Of a stretch of DNA of 64,000 bases, positions 17,537-27,106 are shown in pieces. Both the position numbers and the translations under genes were made by a program. The notes beneath the pieces are model-generated. The model saw only the letters and a program-made list of their open reading frames with translations. It did not search any database and was not told where the DNA came from. Source of the stretch: Anabaena minutissima FACHB-250 (GTDB taxonomy: Bacteria > Cyanobacteriota > Cyanobacteriia > Cyanobacteriales > Nostocaceae). The DNA lies in NCBI RefSeq assembly GCF_014697125.1, contig NZ_JACJRG010000002.1, positions 248,001 to 312,000 of the forward strand, given 5' to 3'. How positions within the stretch are numbered: position 1 is the first letter of the stretch; the number at the start of each line of letters is the position of its first letter.

Positions 17537-20113
17537 ATGGTGTGTGGAAATTTGGCTGAAAAATCTCATGTTCTTTTGGCTGTAGGTGTGATCTCAATTC
17601 TGACAATACAACCGGCGCAAGCAGATGCAGATATTTCTCGCCTTGAGGATGGGATTCATGCTCATAAAAATGCGGTGCTATTGGCTCAAGAGTCTGGTAT
17701 AAAAGTCATACAGGTGACGGGAGTTCAAGCCAATCCCACTGATCAAGGTCTGGAGATAATTTTACAGACTACTCTTGGTGAGCAACTGCAAATCACCAAT
17801 CGCAGTGCAGATAATAACTATATTGCAGATATTCCTAACGCTCAATTGCGTTTACCCAATGGTGATGAGTTTAAATTTAGTTCCCAAAACCCAGTCAAGG
17901 GTATTACTGAAATCATTGTTGCCAATTTAGACGCTAACACGATTCGGGTGACAGTTACAGGTGAAACAGAATTACCCAATGTCGAATTATTTGACAGTGA
18001 TCAAGGGTTAATTTTGGGTTTGACACCTGCTACAACTGCAATGCAGCCACCACAGCAGCCTGAAGTGGAACAGCCAACCAGTGAAATACCACCAGCAGAA
18101 CCATCAACCCCGAATGATCAGCCAATTGAATTAGTTGTGACAGGTCAGCAAGATGGGTATCGTGTCAGAGAAGGTTCAACTGCAACCAAGACAGATACAC
18201 CATTGCGTGATATTCCCGCTTCCATTCAAGTCATTCCCCGAAAGCTATTAGAAGACCAGAAAACAACGCGCATACAAGATGCGTTGGAGAATATCAGTGG
18301 TGTAAACAAGCAAGGTAATCTCGGTGGTACTGATGCTGGTGGGTACGTGATTCGTGGCTTTGCTCAGTCAGGAAACTTCCGCAATGGATTTGCTGATAAT
18401 GACTTCTACTCGTCGGTAGATCCAGCCAATATCGAGCGTATTGAAGTTCTCAAGGGGCCAGCTTCTGTCCTGTATGGTCAGGCTGAACCGGGAGGAATTA
18501 TTAATGTGGTAACAAAACAACCACTCAGCAACCCCTTCGCTTCAGTTGACCTGAGTGTAGGCAATTATTCGTTCTATCGCCCCGGTATTGATTTATCTGG
18601 GCCACTCAATGCCGATGGTTCGCTACTATATCGGCTGAATGTAGCTTATCAAAATGCCGGAAGTTTTCGAGATTTTAACTTTACAGAACGTTTCTTTATT
18701 GCACCTGTTGTCACCTGGAATATTAGCGATCGCACTTCAGTCACCTTTGACTTTGAATACCTCAACAATGATTATCGGTCTGATCGCGGACTTGCTTCCA
18801 TTGGAGATAGACCTGCTCCAGTACCGATTAGTCGCTTTATCGGCTATCCCTTCGACGGGAATACCACTTATACTGATAGTGCTTTTCGCGCTGGCTACAG
18901 GTTTGAGCATCAATTTAGTGAGAATTGGCAGCTTCGTAATGCGTTTTCCTTTAGCTATGGCAGATCAAGAGGACTCTATGCTGAGAGTTCACGTGAGCTT
19001 ATTGATGAACAATTCAGACCAATATTTGTCGGTCGTGAAAACTTCTTGCGAGAGACCTATACACTGCAAACAGAACTAGTCGGACGGTTTAATACAGGCT
19101 CGGTTGTCCATCAACCTTTAATTGGGGTGGAGTTAAGACGAAATACATGGACTTATACTTCGTTCGATGTGGAAGAACCTATACCTCCAATCGATATTTT
19201 TAATCCTAACTATAACGTTACACAGCCTGCTATACCTGAAGAATCAACCTTTGGCTATAAGACTCGTAGAGATACTTTAGGAATTTACCTCCAAGACCAA
19301 ATTACTTTTGCAGACAATCTGAAGCTCTTGCTTGGCGGACGCTTTGATGCCTTTCAAAGAGAAGAAGACTTCGGAACACCTGAAGAAGAATCCCTCAGTG
19401 CCTTTAGTCCTCGTGTCGGTATCGTCTATCAACCCATAGAGCCGATTTCTCTCTACGCCAGCTATACTGAATCGTTTCAGCCTGATCGATTTCTCGGTCG
19501 CTCGGTAACAGGTACTCCCTTCAAGCCAACAAGAGGTTCACAGTATGAAGTTGGTATTAAGGCAGATATAACAGAACGACTGTCAGCAACACTAGCAGCT
19601 TTCGAGATTACCAAGTCAAATGTTGTGACATCCGATCCCAACAATCCCAGATTCTCTATTCAGGTGGGGGAACAGAGAAGTAGAGGAATTGAATTGGATA
19701 TTGCGGGTGAAATTCTTCCAGGTTGGAACATCATTACATCTTATGCTTACACAGATGCTATTACCTCCAAGGACAATAGAATTTCCGTTGGTAATCGGAT
19801 CTTTAACGTTCCTGAACATTCTGCTAGTTTTTGGACAACTTATGAAATTCAACAAGGTAGTTTACAAGGTTTAGGCTTTGGACTAGGACTTTATTATGTA
19901 GGCGATCGCTTTGCCGATAACGAAAATACATCAACTCTGGTGAGCTATTTCCGCACTGATTCCGCCCTCTATTACAAGCGGGATAACTGGAGATTAGGGC
20001 TTAATTTTAGAAATCTTTTCAACGAAACTTATTATGAAACTTCTCAAAGTCGAAACATTATCTACCCTGGCGCACCTTTCACTGTCATCGGCTCATTTTC
20101 TATTCAGTTCTAA
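17537..20113 (+). CDS. TonB-dependent siderophore receptor with AMIN domain (cassette 3)
   Basis: 858 residues from ATG 17537; the open frame begins at TTG 17498, but the signal peptide fits better from MVCGNLAEKSH, ending at QPAQA. Order: AMIN (about residues 55-150), acidic Pro-rich linker, TonB-box-like IELVVTG, plug (RDIPASIQVIPRKLL; IEVLKGPASVLYGQAEPGG), barrel ending SIQF. Family members import ferric siderophores. The binding-protein gene follows after 26 nt. It differs clearly from the 9731 and 27107 receptors in the barrel loops, so a different ligand is likely. Confidence 0.92.
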   Translation: MVCGNLAEKSHVLLAVGVISILTIQPAQADADISRLEDGIHAHKNAVLLAQESGIKVIQVTGVQANPTDQGLEIILQTTLGEQLQITNRSADNNYIADIPNAQLRLPNGDEFKFSSQNPVKGITEIIVANLDANTIRVTVTGETELPNVELFDSDQGLILGLTPATTAMQPPQQPEVEQPTSEIPPAEPSTPNDQPIELVVTGQQDGYRVREGSTATKTDTPLRDIPASIQVIPRKLLEDQKTTRIQDALENISGVNKQGNLGGTDAGGYVIRGFAQSGNFRNGFADNDFYSSVDPANIERIEVLKGPASVLYGQAEPGGIINVVTKQPLSNPFASVDLSVGNYSFYRPGIDLSGPLNADGSLLYRLNVAYQNAGSFRDFNFTERFFIAPVVTWNISDRTSVTFDFEYLNNDYRSDRGLASIGDRPAPVPISRFIGYPFDGNTTYTDSAFRAGYRFEHQFSENWQLRNAFSFSYGRSRGLYAESSRELIDEQFRPIFVGRENFLRETYTLQTELVGRFNTGSVVHQPLIGVELRRNTWTYTSFDVEEPIPPIDIFNPNYNVTQPAIPEESTFGYKTRRDTLGIYLQDQITFADNLKLLLGGRFDAFQREEDFGTPEEESLSAFSPRVGIVYQPIEPISLYASYTESFQPDRFLGRSVTGTPFKPTRGSQYEVGIKADITERLSATLAAFEITKSNVVTSDPNNPRFSIQVGEQRSRGIELDIAGEILPGWNIITSYAYTDAITSKDNRISVGNRIFNVPEHSASFWTTYEIQQGSLQGLGFGLGLYYVGDRFADNENTSTLVSYFRTDSALYYKRDNWRLGLNFRNLFNETYYETSQSRNIIYPGAPFTVIGSFSIQF

Positions 20114-20139
20114 CTTTAATTAATAAAAGAGCGTTCATC

Positions 20140-21186
20140 ATGTTTCTTAAAATTCGCCGCCAGATGAGACTGACTCTATATCAATACATTGGCTTGCTTA
20201 TTGTCACAGTGATCTTAATTACGGCTTGTCAAAGTGGTATTCCCAGTAGCCCCAATTTGGAGACTGTGCAAGGAACATCCAATGATTGTCGAGTTGTGGA
20301 ACACGCAGGCGGTGAAACAACTATTTGCGGTAAACCCCAGAAAGTAGTTGCACTAGAACCAAGGATGCTGAGTATGATGCTTGCACTCGATGTCCAACCC
20401 TCTGCTTATGCAGATGCTTATTTACTGAAATCGCGTCAATTCGACAGTCCCAGCCAACAAATACCTTACTTGGGTAATTTTGTCACAAGTCAGCCGCTTA
20501 ATTTAGGCGATCGCAATAATCCCTCTCTGGAAAGTTTGACTCTACTCAAACCAGATTTAATTCTGGGGATGAAATTTCAGGAAAATAAGTTATTGTCTGC
20601 CATTGCTCCCACTGTCTTCGTAGAGCATACAGAGAATTGGCAAGATAATATTCAAATTGTAGCTCAAGCACTCAATCAGGAGGGCAAGCTAACACAATTG
20701 ATGGAGTCACATCAACAACAACTGGCGGAAGTTCGCACCAAATTAGCCCCGCTTGTAAAAACTCATCCGCGAGTGCTGAATATAGCTTGCAGTCAATCAA
20801 TGGATTACATTGAAATTAGATACAGTGGTGATTCAGTACAACTCCTGGAAGAAATTGGATTTGAATCTGTGTTGCTTAAAAATGTAGAACGTAAGCCAGG
20901 AGTACGCCCCAAAGTCACCATTGAAACTTTATCTCAACTCGAAGCAGATATTATCATTGTCTCTACTTGGGTTGATAATTGGGATGGCACATCTACTTAT
21001 AATTTTCCATTAAAAGAACTCAAACAAAAATGGGCTAAAAATCCCCTTCTGCACAATTCACGAGCATGGAAAGAAGAACGAGTCTACTTTGTTGATTACA
21101 CCTTATGGGCTAGTGTAATCGGTGGATCTATCGGTAATTCTCTGATATTAGACCAACTGACCACACTTTTACTTGCACCTACATAA
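20140..21186 (+). CDS. FecB/FhuD-like iron-siderophore-binding lipoprotein (cassette 3)
   Basis: 348 residues; signal peptide with lipobox LITAC. SNDCRVVEHAGGETTICGKPQKVVALEPR shows the usual start of the binding domain, but spacing of the second Cys differs from paralogues. PSLESLTLLKPDLILG and LSAIAPTVFVEHTENW are the class III binding-protein motifs. It is the most divergent binding protein of the island. It probably delivers ligand to a FecCD-type permease, or to the exporter-fold ABC pair encoded downstream in the same direction. Confidence 0.9.
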   Translation: MFLKIRRQMRLTLYQYIGLLIVTVILITACQSGIPSSPNLETVQGTSNDCRVVEHAGGETTICGKPQKVVALEPRMLSMMLALDVQPSAYADAYLLKSRQFDSPSQQIPYLGNFVTSQPLNLGDRNNPSLESLTLLKPDLILGMKFQENKLLSAIAPTVFVEHTENWQDNIQIVAQALNQEGKLTQLMESHQQQLAEVRTKLAPLVKTHPRVLNIACSQSMDYIEIRYSGDSVQLLEEIGFESVLLKNVERKPGVRPKVTIETLSQLEADIIIVSTWVDNWDGTSTYNFPLKELKQKWAKNPLLHNSRAWKEERVYFVDYTLWASVIGGSIGNSLILDQLTTLLLAPT

Positions 21187-21290
21187 GGTAATTACAAACT
21201 AATATAAAACGGGTGAATTTGTAATATTTTTCACAGACTACATATTACTATTCTATTTATTCAATTACCTCAGCAATACATCTCGAATAT

Positions 21291-21677
21291 ATGATTAAAC
21301 ACACTCTATTCATTTGCACATCCTGTGACCGTTCATCTGAAGAAATGCCAGAAAAAGAACTTAGAGATGGTAAACGTTTATTAGAACAAATAAAAATTTT
21401 ATCTAGTGAACAATCTACATCAGCACAACTAGAAATTCAGTCTGTAGGATGTTTATGGGCGTGTGAACGTGGTTGCGTTGCGGCTATTTCTAGCCCTGAA
21501 AAACCTACCTATCTCATCGTTGATTTACCAGTTGATGAAAGTGCTGCCGCATTACTGGAACTTATGCAACTGTACATCAATAAAGATAACGGAGCAATTC
21601 CTTGGAAACAACTACCTCAATTTTTACAGTCGGCGATTTTTGCACAGATTCCTAGTATTGATATGGATTTTAAATGA
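21291..21677 (+). CDS. DUF1636 [2Fe-2S] ferredoxin-like protein (cassette 3)
   Basis: 128 residues. FICTSC (Cys 9, 12) and SVGCLWACERGCVAAIS (three Cys) repeat the pattern of the 13347 protein. Cytoplasmic by lack of signal peptide. It lies between the binding protein (104-nt gap) and the ABC pair (139-nt gap), all co-directional. Inference: redox step in iron release. Confidence 0.85.
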   Translation: MIKHTLFICTSCDRSSEEMPEKELRDGKRLLEQIKILSSEQSTSAQLEIQSVGCLWACERGCVAAISSPEKPTYLIVDLPVDESAAALLELMQLYINKDNGAIPWKQLPQFLQSAIFAQIPSIDMDFK

Positions 21678-21816
21678 TGACACTGCCATAGCCCTAATTT
21701 TATACTCACCTGTTCATTTGCATTAAATAGGCATAATTAAGCATAAAATACGATAATTATCTAAAAATTATTCTCTTTTGTCCTCCACAATCTGCCTGGC
21801 TGACTGCTAAAGCTTT

Positions 21817-23601
21817 ATGAAAATTGGACTACGGCAATATTGGAACTTACTTGTAGATTATCTCAAACCACAAAAGGGAAGGGTTGTTAAATTTGCGATC
21901 GCACTACTCGTAAGCATCGGGTTACAAATCCTCAACCCCCAAATTTTACGTTATTTCATTGACACGGCTGTTGCGGGTGGCGATGACCTACGGTCGATCG
22001 GAGACCATCATCAAAAATTATTCTTAGCTGCCTTTTTATTTATTGGTGTAGCTTTAATTACCCAATTCATGACGATTACCGCAACCTTCTACGGTGAAAA
22101 CGTCGCTTGGACAGCTACTAATGCTTTACGTGCAGATTTAGTAGAGCATTGTTTGAGACTAGATTTATCCTTTCACAAATACCGTACACCAGGCGAATTA
22201 GTAGAACGCATAGACGGTGATGTGCAGCAGTTGTCGGAATTCTTCTCAAAATTTACCATTCGCATCTTAGGCAATTTGCTAATGATGTTGGGTGTGATAG
22301 TAGTGCTGTTTGCAGAAGATTGGCGAGCAGGTCTAGCTATTTCCTTGTTTGCACTCACCGCCTTATCTACTCTGATTAAGTTGCGTACCATTGCGGTTTT
22401 CCATTGGGGAGGCTATCGCCAATTTAGTGCAGAATTTTTTGGCTTCTTGGGTGAACAGCTAATAGGGATGGAAGACATCCGCGCCAATGGAGCGAAAAAC
22501 TATGTCATGCACCGCTTCTATAAAATTATTCGCAACTGGCTACCTATCTTTCATAAAGCCCGCTTGGCCGATACAATTCTCTGGGTGACAACCAATGGTA
22601 TCTTTACATTGGGCAGTGTAATTGCTTTAACAGTCGGTGCTTACCTATGGAGTCAAGAGGCAATCACCATTGGGACAGTTTACCTACTGTATTATTACAC
22701 CACTATTCTCAGCGAACCAATTGAACAAATTCGCAACCAATTTGAAGACCTCCAACAAGCAGACGCGAGTATTTACCGCATTCACGACTTATTACAAATT
22801 CAATCTCAATTACGAGCAAGTACAAATAAATCAATTCCCCCAGGCGCACTTTCTATAGCTTTTGAAAATGTCTCATTTGCTTACAATGACAAGGGATTAG
22901 AGACTGGGGATTTAGTATTGCAAAATATATCTTTTAATTTACCTGCGGGTCAGGTGTTGGGTTTACTGGGACGTACAGGAAGCGGAAAGTCTACTTTGGC
23001 GCGATTACTCTTGAGATTGTATGACTCACAATCAGGTTCAATTCAGTTGGGTGGTGTACCTATCGACCAAACCCCACTCAAAGAATTACCGGGGAAAGTC
23101 GGATTAGTAACTCAAGATGTCCAACTTTTTCAAACCACAGTTCGCAATAACCTGACTTTTTTCAATCCTGACATTAGCAGCGATCGCATCCATGAAACAA
23201 TAGAAATGTTGGGGTTGTCGGAATGGTTGCACTCTTTACCCAACGGCTTAGATACAACTTTGGGGCCAGATAGTAGCGGCTTGTCGGCGGGACAGGCGCA
23301 GTTATTAGCCTTTACCCGTGTGTTTCTCAAAGACCCTGGTTTAGTAATTCTAGACGAAGCATCTTCACGCCTTGACCCAATGACAGAAAGACTCATTGAA
23401 AAAGCTATAGATAAATTATTGATGGGACGGACTGCCATTATTATTGCCCATCGTTTAGCAACCGTAGAAAGAGCCAATCAAATCTTAATTTTAGACAAAG
23501 GTAAGGTAAGTGAATACGGTGAAAGAGAAGAACTAGCAAACAATCTCAATTCACGTTTTGCCCAATTATTACAAGCTGGTTTAACAGATTTATTAGTTTA
23601 A
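21817..23601 (+). CDS. Exporter-fold ABC transporter half, canonical NBD (pair A, subunit 1)
   Basis: 594 residues: N-terminal six-helix membrane domain (about 1-320), then a nucleotide-binding domain with Walker A GRTGSGKST, signature LSAGQAQ, Walker B LVILDEASSRLD (catalytic Glu present) and H-loop IIAHRLAT. The partner gene at 23659 follows after 57 nt, implying a heterodimer. Type IV (exporter-fold) pairs in siderophore loci may export, or, as for YbtPQ and IrtAB, import ferric siderophores; the AraC-receptor context recalls the yersiniabactin and pyochelin loci. About 96 bp upstream is CATTAAATAGGCATAATTA, shared with the paralogue at 33781. Confidence 0.92.
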   Translation: MKIGLRQYWNLLVDYLKPQKGRVVKFAIALLVSIGLQILNPQILRYFIDTAVAGGDDLRSIGDHHQKLFLAAFLFIGVALITQFMTITATFYGENVAWTATNALRADLVEHCLRLDLSFHKYRTPGELVERIDGDVQQLSEFFSKFTIRILGNLLMMLGVIVVLFAEDWRAGLAISLFALTALSTLIKLRTIAVFHWGGYRQFSAEFFGFLGEQLIGMEDIRANGAKNYVMHRFYKIIRNWLPIFHKARLADTILWVTTNGIFTLGSVIALTVGAYLWSQEAITIGTVYLLYYYTTILSEPIEQIRNQFEDLQQADASIYRIHDLLQIQSQLRASTNKSIPPGALSIAFENVSFAYNDKGLETGDLVLQNISFNLPAGQVLGLLGRTGSGKSTLARLLLRLYDSQSGSIQLGGVPIDQTPLKELPGKVGLVTQDVQLFQTTVRNNLTFFNPDISSDRIHETIEMLGLSEWLHSLPNGLDTTLGPDSSGLSAGQAQLLAFTRVFLKDPGLVILDEASSRLDPMTERLIEKAIDKLLMGRTAIIIAHRLATVERANQILILDKGKVSEYGEREELANNLNSRFAQLLQAGLTDLLV

Positions 23602-23658
23602 TTCTAATTACACCAACATAACTCATACTTTTCTTCTAATTAAAAATTACGAATTATT

Positions 23659-25491
23659 ATGTTTTCTTCAGCAAAAAATCTTCCTGGTTGGCAATTATTA
23701 TGGCGATTAATTTGCTATAAACCAAAACTCTACTTAATTGATACTTGCTTCTGGATTTTTATTATGGGCTTGCCTGCCCTACCTGGGTTAATTATCCGGG
23801 AATTTTTTAATGGTCTCACAGGTAAAGCTCAATTTGGTTTATCACCTTGGGTATTTATTGCTGGTTTGGTGGCTTTGAATCTAGCTCATATTGCCGTGAT
23901 ATTTGCCGGGCGAATCACCAAAACTCAGCATCGTTTTACTATGAGGTCATTACTTAGAAGAAATTTCTTAGAACGTCTTTTAAATAATCCTCACGCTCAA
24001 ATCATGATGGCTAACGGTGATACGAAAAAAACTGTATCCCAAGGTGAAGTAATCAGCTATTTCCGAGATGATACGGAACACATTGAAGATAATGTGGCAT
24101 GGGTATCAGAAATTTTGGGAGAAGGAATATTTGCTATCCTTTCTTTAGTCATTTTATTAAGTGTCAATGTACCCATGACACTGTTTGTTTTCCTTCCTTT
24201 GGTAGGGATGGTAGTAATTATCCAAAAAACAGAAACACGCATCAAACAATATCGCAAATCTAGCCGTCAAGCGACTCAACAAGTAACAGGAATTTTAGGG
24301 GAAATATTTAGTTCTGTGCAAGCAATTAAAGTAGCTGGTGCAGAACAAGATGTACTCAATTATTTCCGCACTTTGAATGAAAACCGTCGCCAGATGATGG
24401 TTAAAGACAGCCTATTAAATGCCATTCTCAATTCACTATTTCAAAATATGGTGAGTTTCGGCACAGGTTTAATTTTGGTGATGGCTGCTTTTTTGATGCA
24501 AGGTGGCGTTAATCAGTTAACAGTGGGTGACTTTGCTTTGTTTGTCTATAACCTGTCATTTGTGACTGGATTTTTTAGCTCTGTAGGCGGTTTTATGGCA
24601 TTGTATAAGCAAACAGAGGTGGCTTTTGAACGCATGGCTGGTTTAATTTCTGGTGCATCAACAGAGATTTTGGTCGCTTCAAATCAACTGTATTTGCAAG
24701 ACTTAGGTAAAAGTAAAAAAATCCTACCTCAATTAGAACAACCTGTAGAGAATAAAAGTCATCATTTACAGTCATTAAGACTATCAAATCTAACTTATAT
24801 TTATCTTGGTACGACTCAAGGAATCGCAGATATCCACTTAGAAATACAACGCGGTAGTTTAACTGTAATTACTGGACGCATTGGTGCTGGAAAAACTACA
24901 CTACTACGAGTTTTGTTAGGATTATTACCCAAGCAAACAGGAGAAATTTATTGGAATGAGCGTATAGTTGAAGACCCTGCTAATTTTTTTGTACCGCCTC
25001 GCAGTGCATATACTCCACAAATTCCCCAACTTTTTAGCTATTCCTTACGAGAAAATATATTGCTGGGATTGTCTAAGGGTGATTCTGATATTGAAAGAGC
25101 CTTAAAAATGGCTGTGTTTGAGCAAGATTTAGCAGTCATGAATGAGAAGCTAGAAACATTAGTTGGTTCTAAAGGTGTGCGGCTTTCTGGTGGACAGATG
25201 CAACGGGTAGCAGCAGCGCGGATGTTTGTACGTCAACCAGAGTTACTGATATTTGACGACCTTTCTAGCGCGTTAGACGTGGAAACAGAATTGGCGTTAT
25301 GGTCGCGGATATTTGCTAATACAACTGAACAAGGGGAAAATTCTTGGACACCAACTTGTCTGGTAGTGTCTCACCGCCGTTCTGTTTTACGTCGCGCTGA
25401 CCAGATTATTGTCATGAAAGCAGGTAGGGTTGTAGCACAAGGTAATTTTGATGATATTTTAGCTGATGAGCAAGCTGATTGGATTTTTTAG
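23659..25491 (+). CDS. Exporter-fold ABC transporter half, Asp at catalytic position (pair A, subunit 2)
   Basis: 610 residues: six-helix membrane domain, then NBD with Walker A GRIGAGKTT, signature LSGGQMQ, H-loop VVSHRRSV. Walker B reads LLIFDDLSSALD, so the catalytic Glu is Asp, as in one half of many heterodimeric exporters, giving one weak ATP site. The last ~190 codons are almost identical in DNA to the paralogue at 35575, although the upstream parts differ, which points to gene conversion. An Rpn-type pseudogene begins right after the stop. Confidence 0.92.
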   Translation: MFSSAKNLPGWQLLWRLICYKPKLYLIDTCFWIFIMGLPALPGLIIREFFNGLTGKAQFGLSPWVFIAGLVALNLAHIAVIFAGRITKTQHRFTMRSLLRRNFLERLLNNPHAQIMMANGDTKKTVSQGEVISYFRDDTEHIEDNVAWVSEILGEGIFAILSLVILLSVNVPMTLFVFLPLVGMVVIIQKTETRIKQYRKSSRQATQQVTGILGEIFSSVQAIKVAGAEQDVLNYFRTLNENRRQMMVKDSLLNAILNSLFQNMVSFGTGLILVMAAFLMQGGVNQLTVGDFALFVYNLSFVTGFFSSVGGFMALYKQTEVAFERMAGLISGASTEILVASNQLYLQDLGKSKKILPQLEQPVENKSHHLQSLRLSNLTYIYLGTTQGIADIHLEIQRGSLTVITGRIGAGKTTLLRVLLGLLPKQTGEIYWNERIVEDPANFFVPPRSAYTPQIPQLFSYSLRENILLGLSKGDSDIERALKMAVFEQDLAVMNEKLETLVGSKGVRLSGGQMQRVAAARMFVRQPELLIFDDLSSALDVETELALWSRIFANTTEQGENSWTPTCLVVSHRRSVLRRADQIIVMKAGRVVAQGNFDDILADEQADWIF

Positions 25492-25494
25492 ATT

Positions 25495-25710
25495 GTGTCA
25501 AGAGCAGATAATGATAGCCCGTGGAAAGAGATTTTAGAAGCATACTTTCCCCAAGCCATGCAATTTTTCTTTCCCCAAACTGCGGCATTAATTAATTGGG
25601 AAAGTCCTCATATCACGAATTCCTCGATAAGGAATTTCAACAAATAGCCCGTGACGCTGAACAAGGTAGAGGATTTACTTAACTGGTTACAAGCAAATCC
25701 CACACTATAG
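25495..25710 (+). pseudogene. Remnant of a DUF4351/Rpn-type protein (N-terminus plus tail)
   Basis: From GTG 25495 the frame reads VSRADNDSPWKEILEAYFPQ..., the usual start of a cyanobacterial Rpn/DUF4351 family. It shifts phase near 25608 into HEFLDKEFQQIARDAEQGRG, then jumps at about 25665 to EDLLNWLQANPTL and a stop (the family's C-terminal tail). So one frameshift and a large internal deletion. The following 260 bp hold only repeat-like fragments and the promoter of the next regulator. Confidence 0.7.
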
Positions 25711-25971
25711 ACAATTTATGGATTTAGCAGGAGTGAATTATAAACTACATTACCACAGGCGATCGCTATGAGAGGCTAAACCAAACAGACTCTATGCGTA
25801 CCTTACTTGAGAGTTACGCCGCATAGCATTAGCTACGAGCGAGGAAAACAGGAACTTGTGCTATGACAACTAAAAAGACTGGTAGTGATCTCATGACATC
25901 CCTCTTGAGAAAATTATCTAATAGCTGCTAACCTAGTTGTAAATATCACCTTTAAAAGCGTGCAACTAGAG

Positions 25972-26952
25972 ATGGCTGGTATCTTATCAATCAAAAATAT
26001 GGATGAAATGTTTGAAGAGACAGCTATCAACGGTAATCAGCCTCATCAAACTGAAAACGATATCATCTTGAAATATTCAGAGTCTATTGGTAAAGGATAT
26101 TGGCAGCGAACTTTCCTACCAGATGACATTTCTATAGATATTGAAAATAGTCAACTCTCAAACCATATTATCTTAGAGGAACCAGCCGATGAGGGATGGC
26201 CGGAAATAGGATTTCGTTTATCAGGAAACCGTAAATTGTATACAGGTGAGGTGATGCAAGGTGGTCAAAACTTCTTGTGTTTGTCGGATGTCGGTCGCGG
26301 AGATGTAACAGAGTGGGCGGGTAATCAACGACACCTGAAAGTTGATATCAACCTCACGCCGGAAATGTGGGCAATGCTGATTCAGCAACACTCACAATAT
26401 TTATCCCCACACCAGCAACTTCCTCTTTTCGGGGACAAAAATGCACCCTATTATGAACTGCGAACCACTACACCTGTAATGCAGTCGGTACTATACCAAA
26501 TTCTTAACTGTCCCTACCGAGATTTTATCCGAGAGGTTTATCTACAAAGTAAAGCACTGGAACTTGTGGCATTGTGGCTGGCGCAGGAACTAGATTATCG
26601 TCAAGTTAACAAATCTATAGTTAAACTTTCCCCTGATGATATAGAACGTATTTACTATGCCAGAGATATTCTGATTACTAATTTACTTCATCCGCCAACC
26701 TTGCTAGAACTCGCACGTCGAGTTGCTGTGAATCAACGAAAACTGAAGCAGGGTTTTCGTCAGATATTTGGGACGACAGTTTTTGGCTACCTGCACGATC
26801 ATCGCATGGAACAAGCTAAACAAATGTTGGCAGAACAAAAATTGACTGTTGCTCAAGTTGCCCATGCTGTTGGCTATTCTCATCTGAGTCACTTTGCAGC
26901 TGCCTTCAGAAAAAAATTTGGGGTAAATCCCAGTGCTTACCGGCAAAAATAG
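25972..26952 (+). CDS. AraC-family regulator, PchR-like (cassette 4)
   Basis: 326 residues from ATG 25972 (MAGILSIKNMDEMFEE), which aligns with the paralogue starts; GTG 25960 is possible. The C-terminal HTH pair is complete (PPTLLELARRVAVNQRKLKQGFRQIF, then VAHAVGYSHLSHFAAAFRKKFG). It heads a cassette with receptor, two binding proteins and a sucrase/ferredoxin-like protein. The clearest direct-repeat operator candidate begins at its stop codon. Confidence 0.9.
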   Translation: MAGILSIKNMDEMFEETAINGNQPHQTENDIILKYSESIGKGYWQRTFLPDDISIDIENSQLSNHIILEEPADEGWPEIGFRLSGNRKLYTGEVMQGGQNFLCLSDVGRGDVTEWAGNQRHLKVDINLTPEMWAMLIQQHSQYLSPHQQLPLFGDKNAPYYELRTTTPVMQSVLYQILNCPYRDFIREVYLQSKALELVALWLAQELDYRQVNKSIVKLSPDDIERIYYARDILITNLLHPPTLLELARRVAVNQRKLKQGFRQIFGTTVFGYLHDHRMEQAKQMLAEQKLTVAQVAHAVGYSHLSHFAAAFRKKFGVNPSAYRQK

Positions 26953-26988
26953 TCCGTCTATGGATAAATAAAGTCTGTCTATGGATAG
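26946..26988 (+). promoter_or_regulatory. Candidate AraC-regulator operator, two 21-bp direct repeats (cassette 4)
   Basis: Cores TCCGTCTATGGATA (from 26953) and TCTGTCTATGGATA (from 26974) differ at one base and are 21 bp apart, starting immediately after the regulator's stop. This is the best-conserved pair of the island. The receptor's first possible start is about 65 bp downstream. Confidence 0.7.
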
Positions 26989-27106
26989 ACTCAGTACCCA
27001 CATAACCATAATGATATTTGCAATACAGTTGAAAACTATTCTTAACTAGCAGGTGAGAACTTTATTGGTGATTTGCTTGCTGATGTCATGTAATTGTGGT
27101 TTGAGG

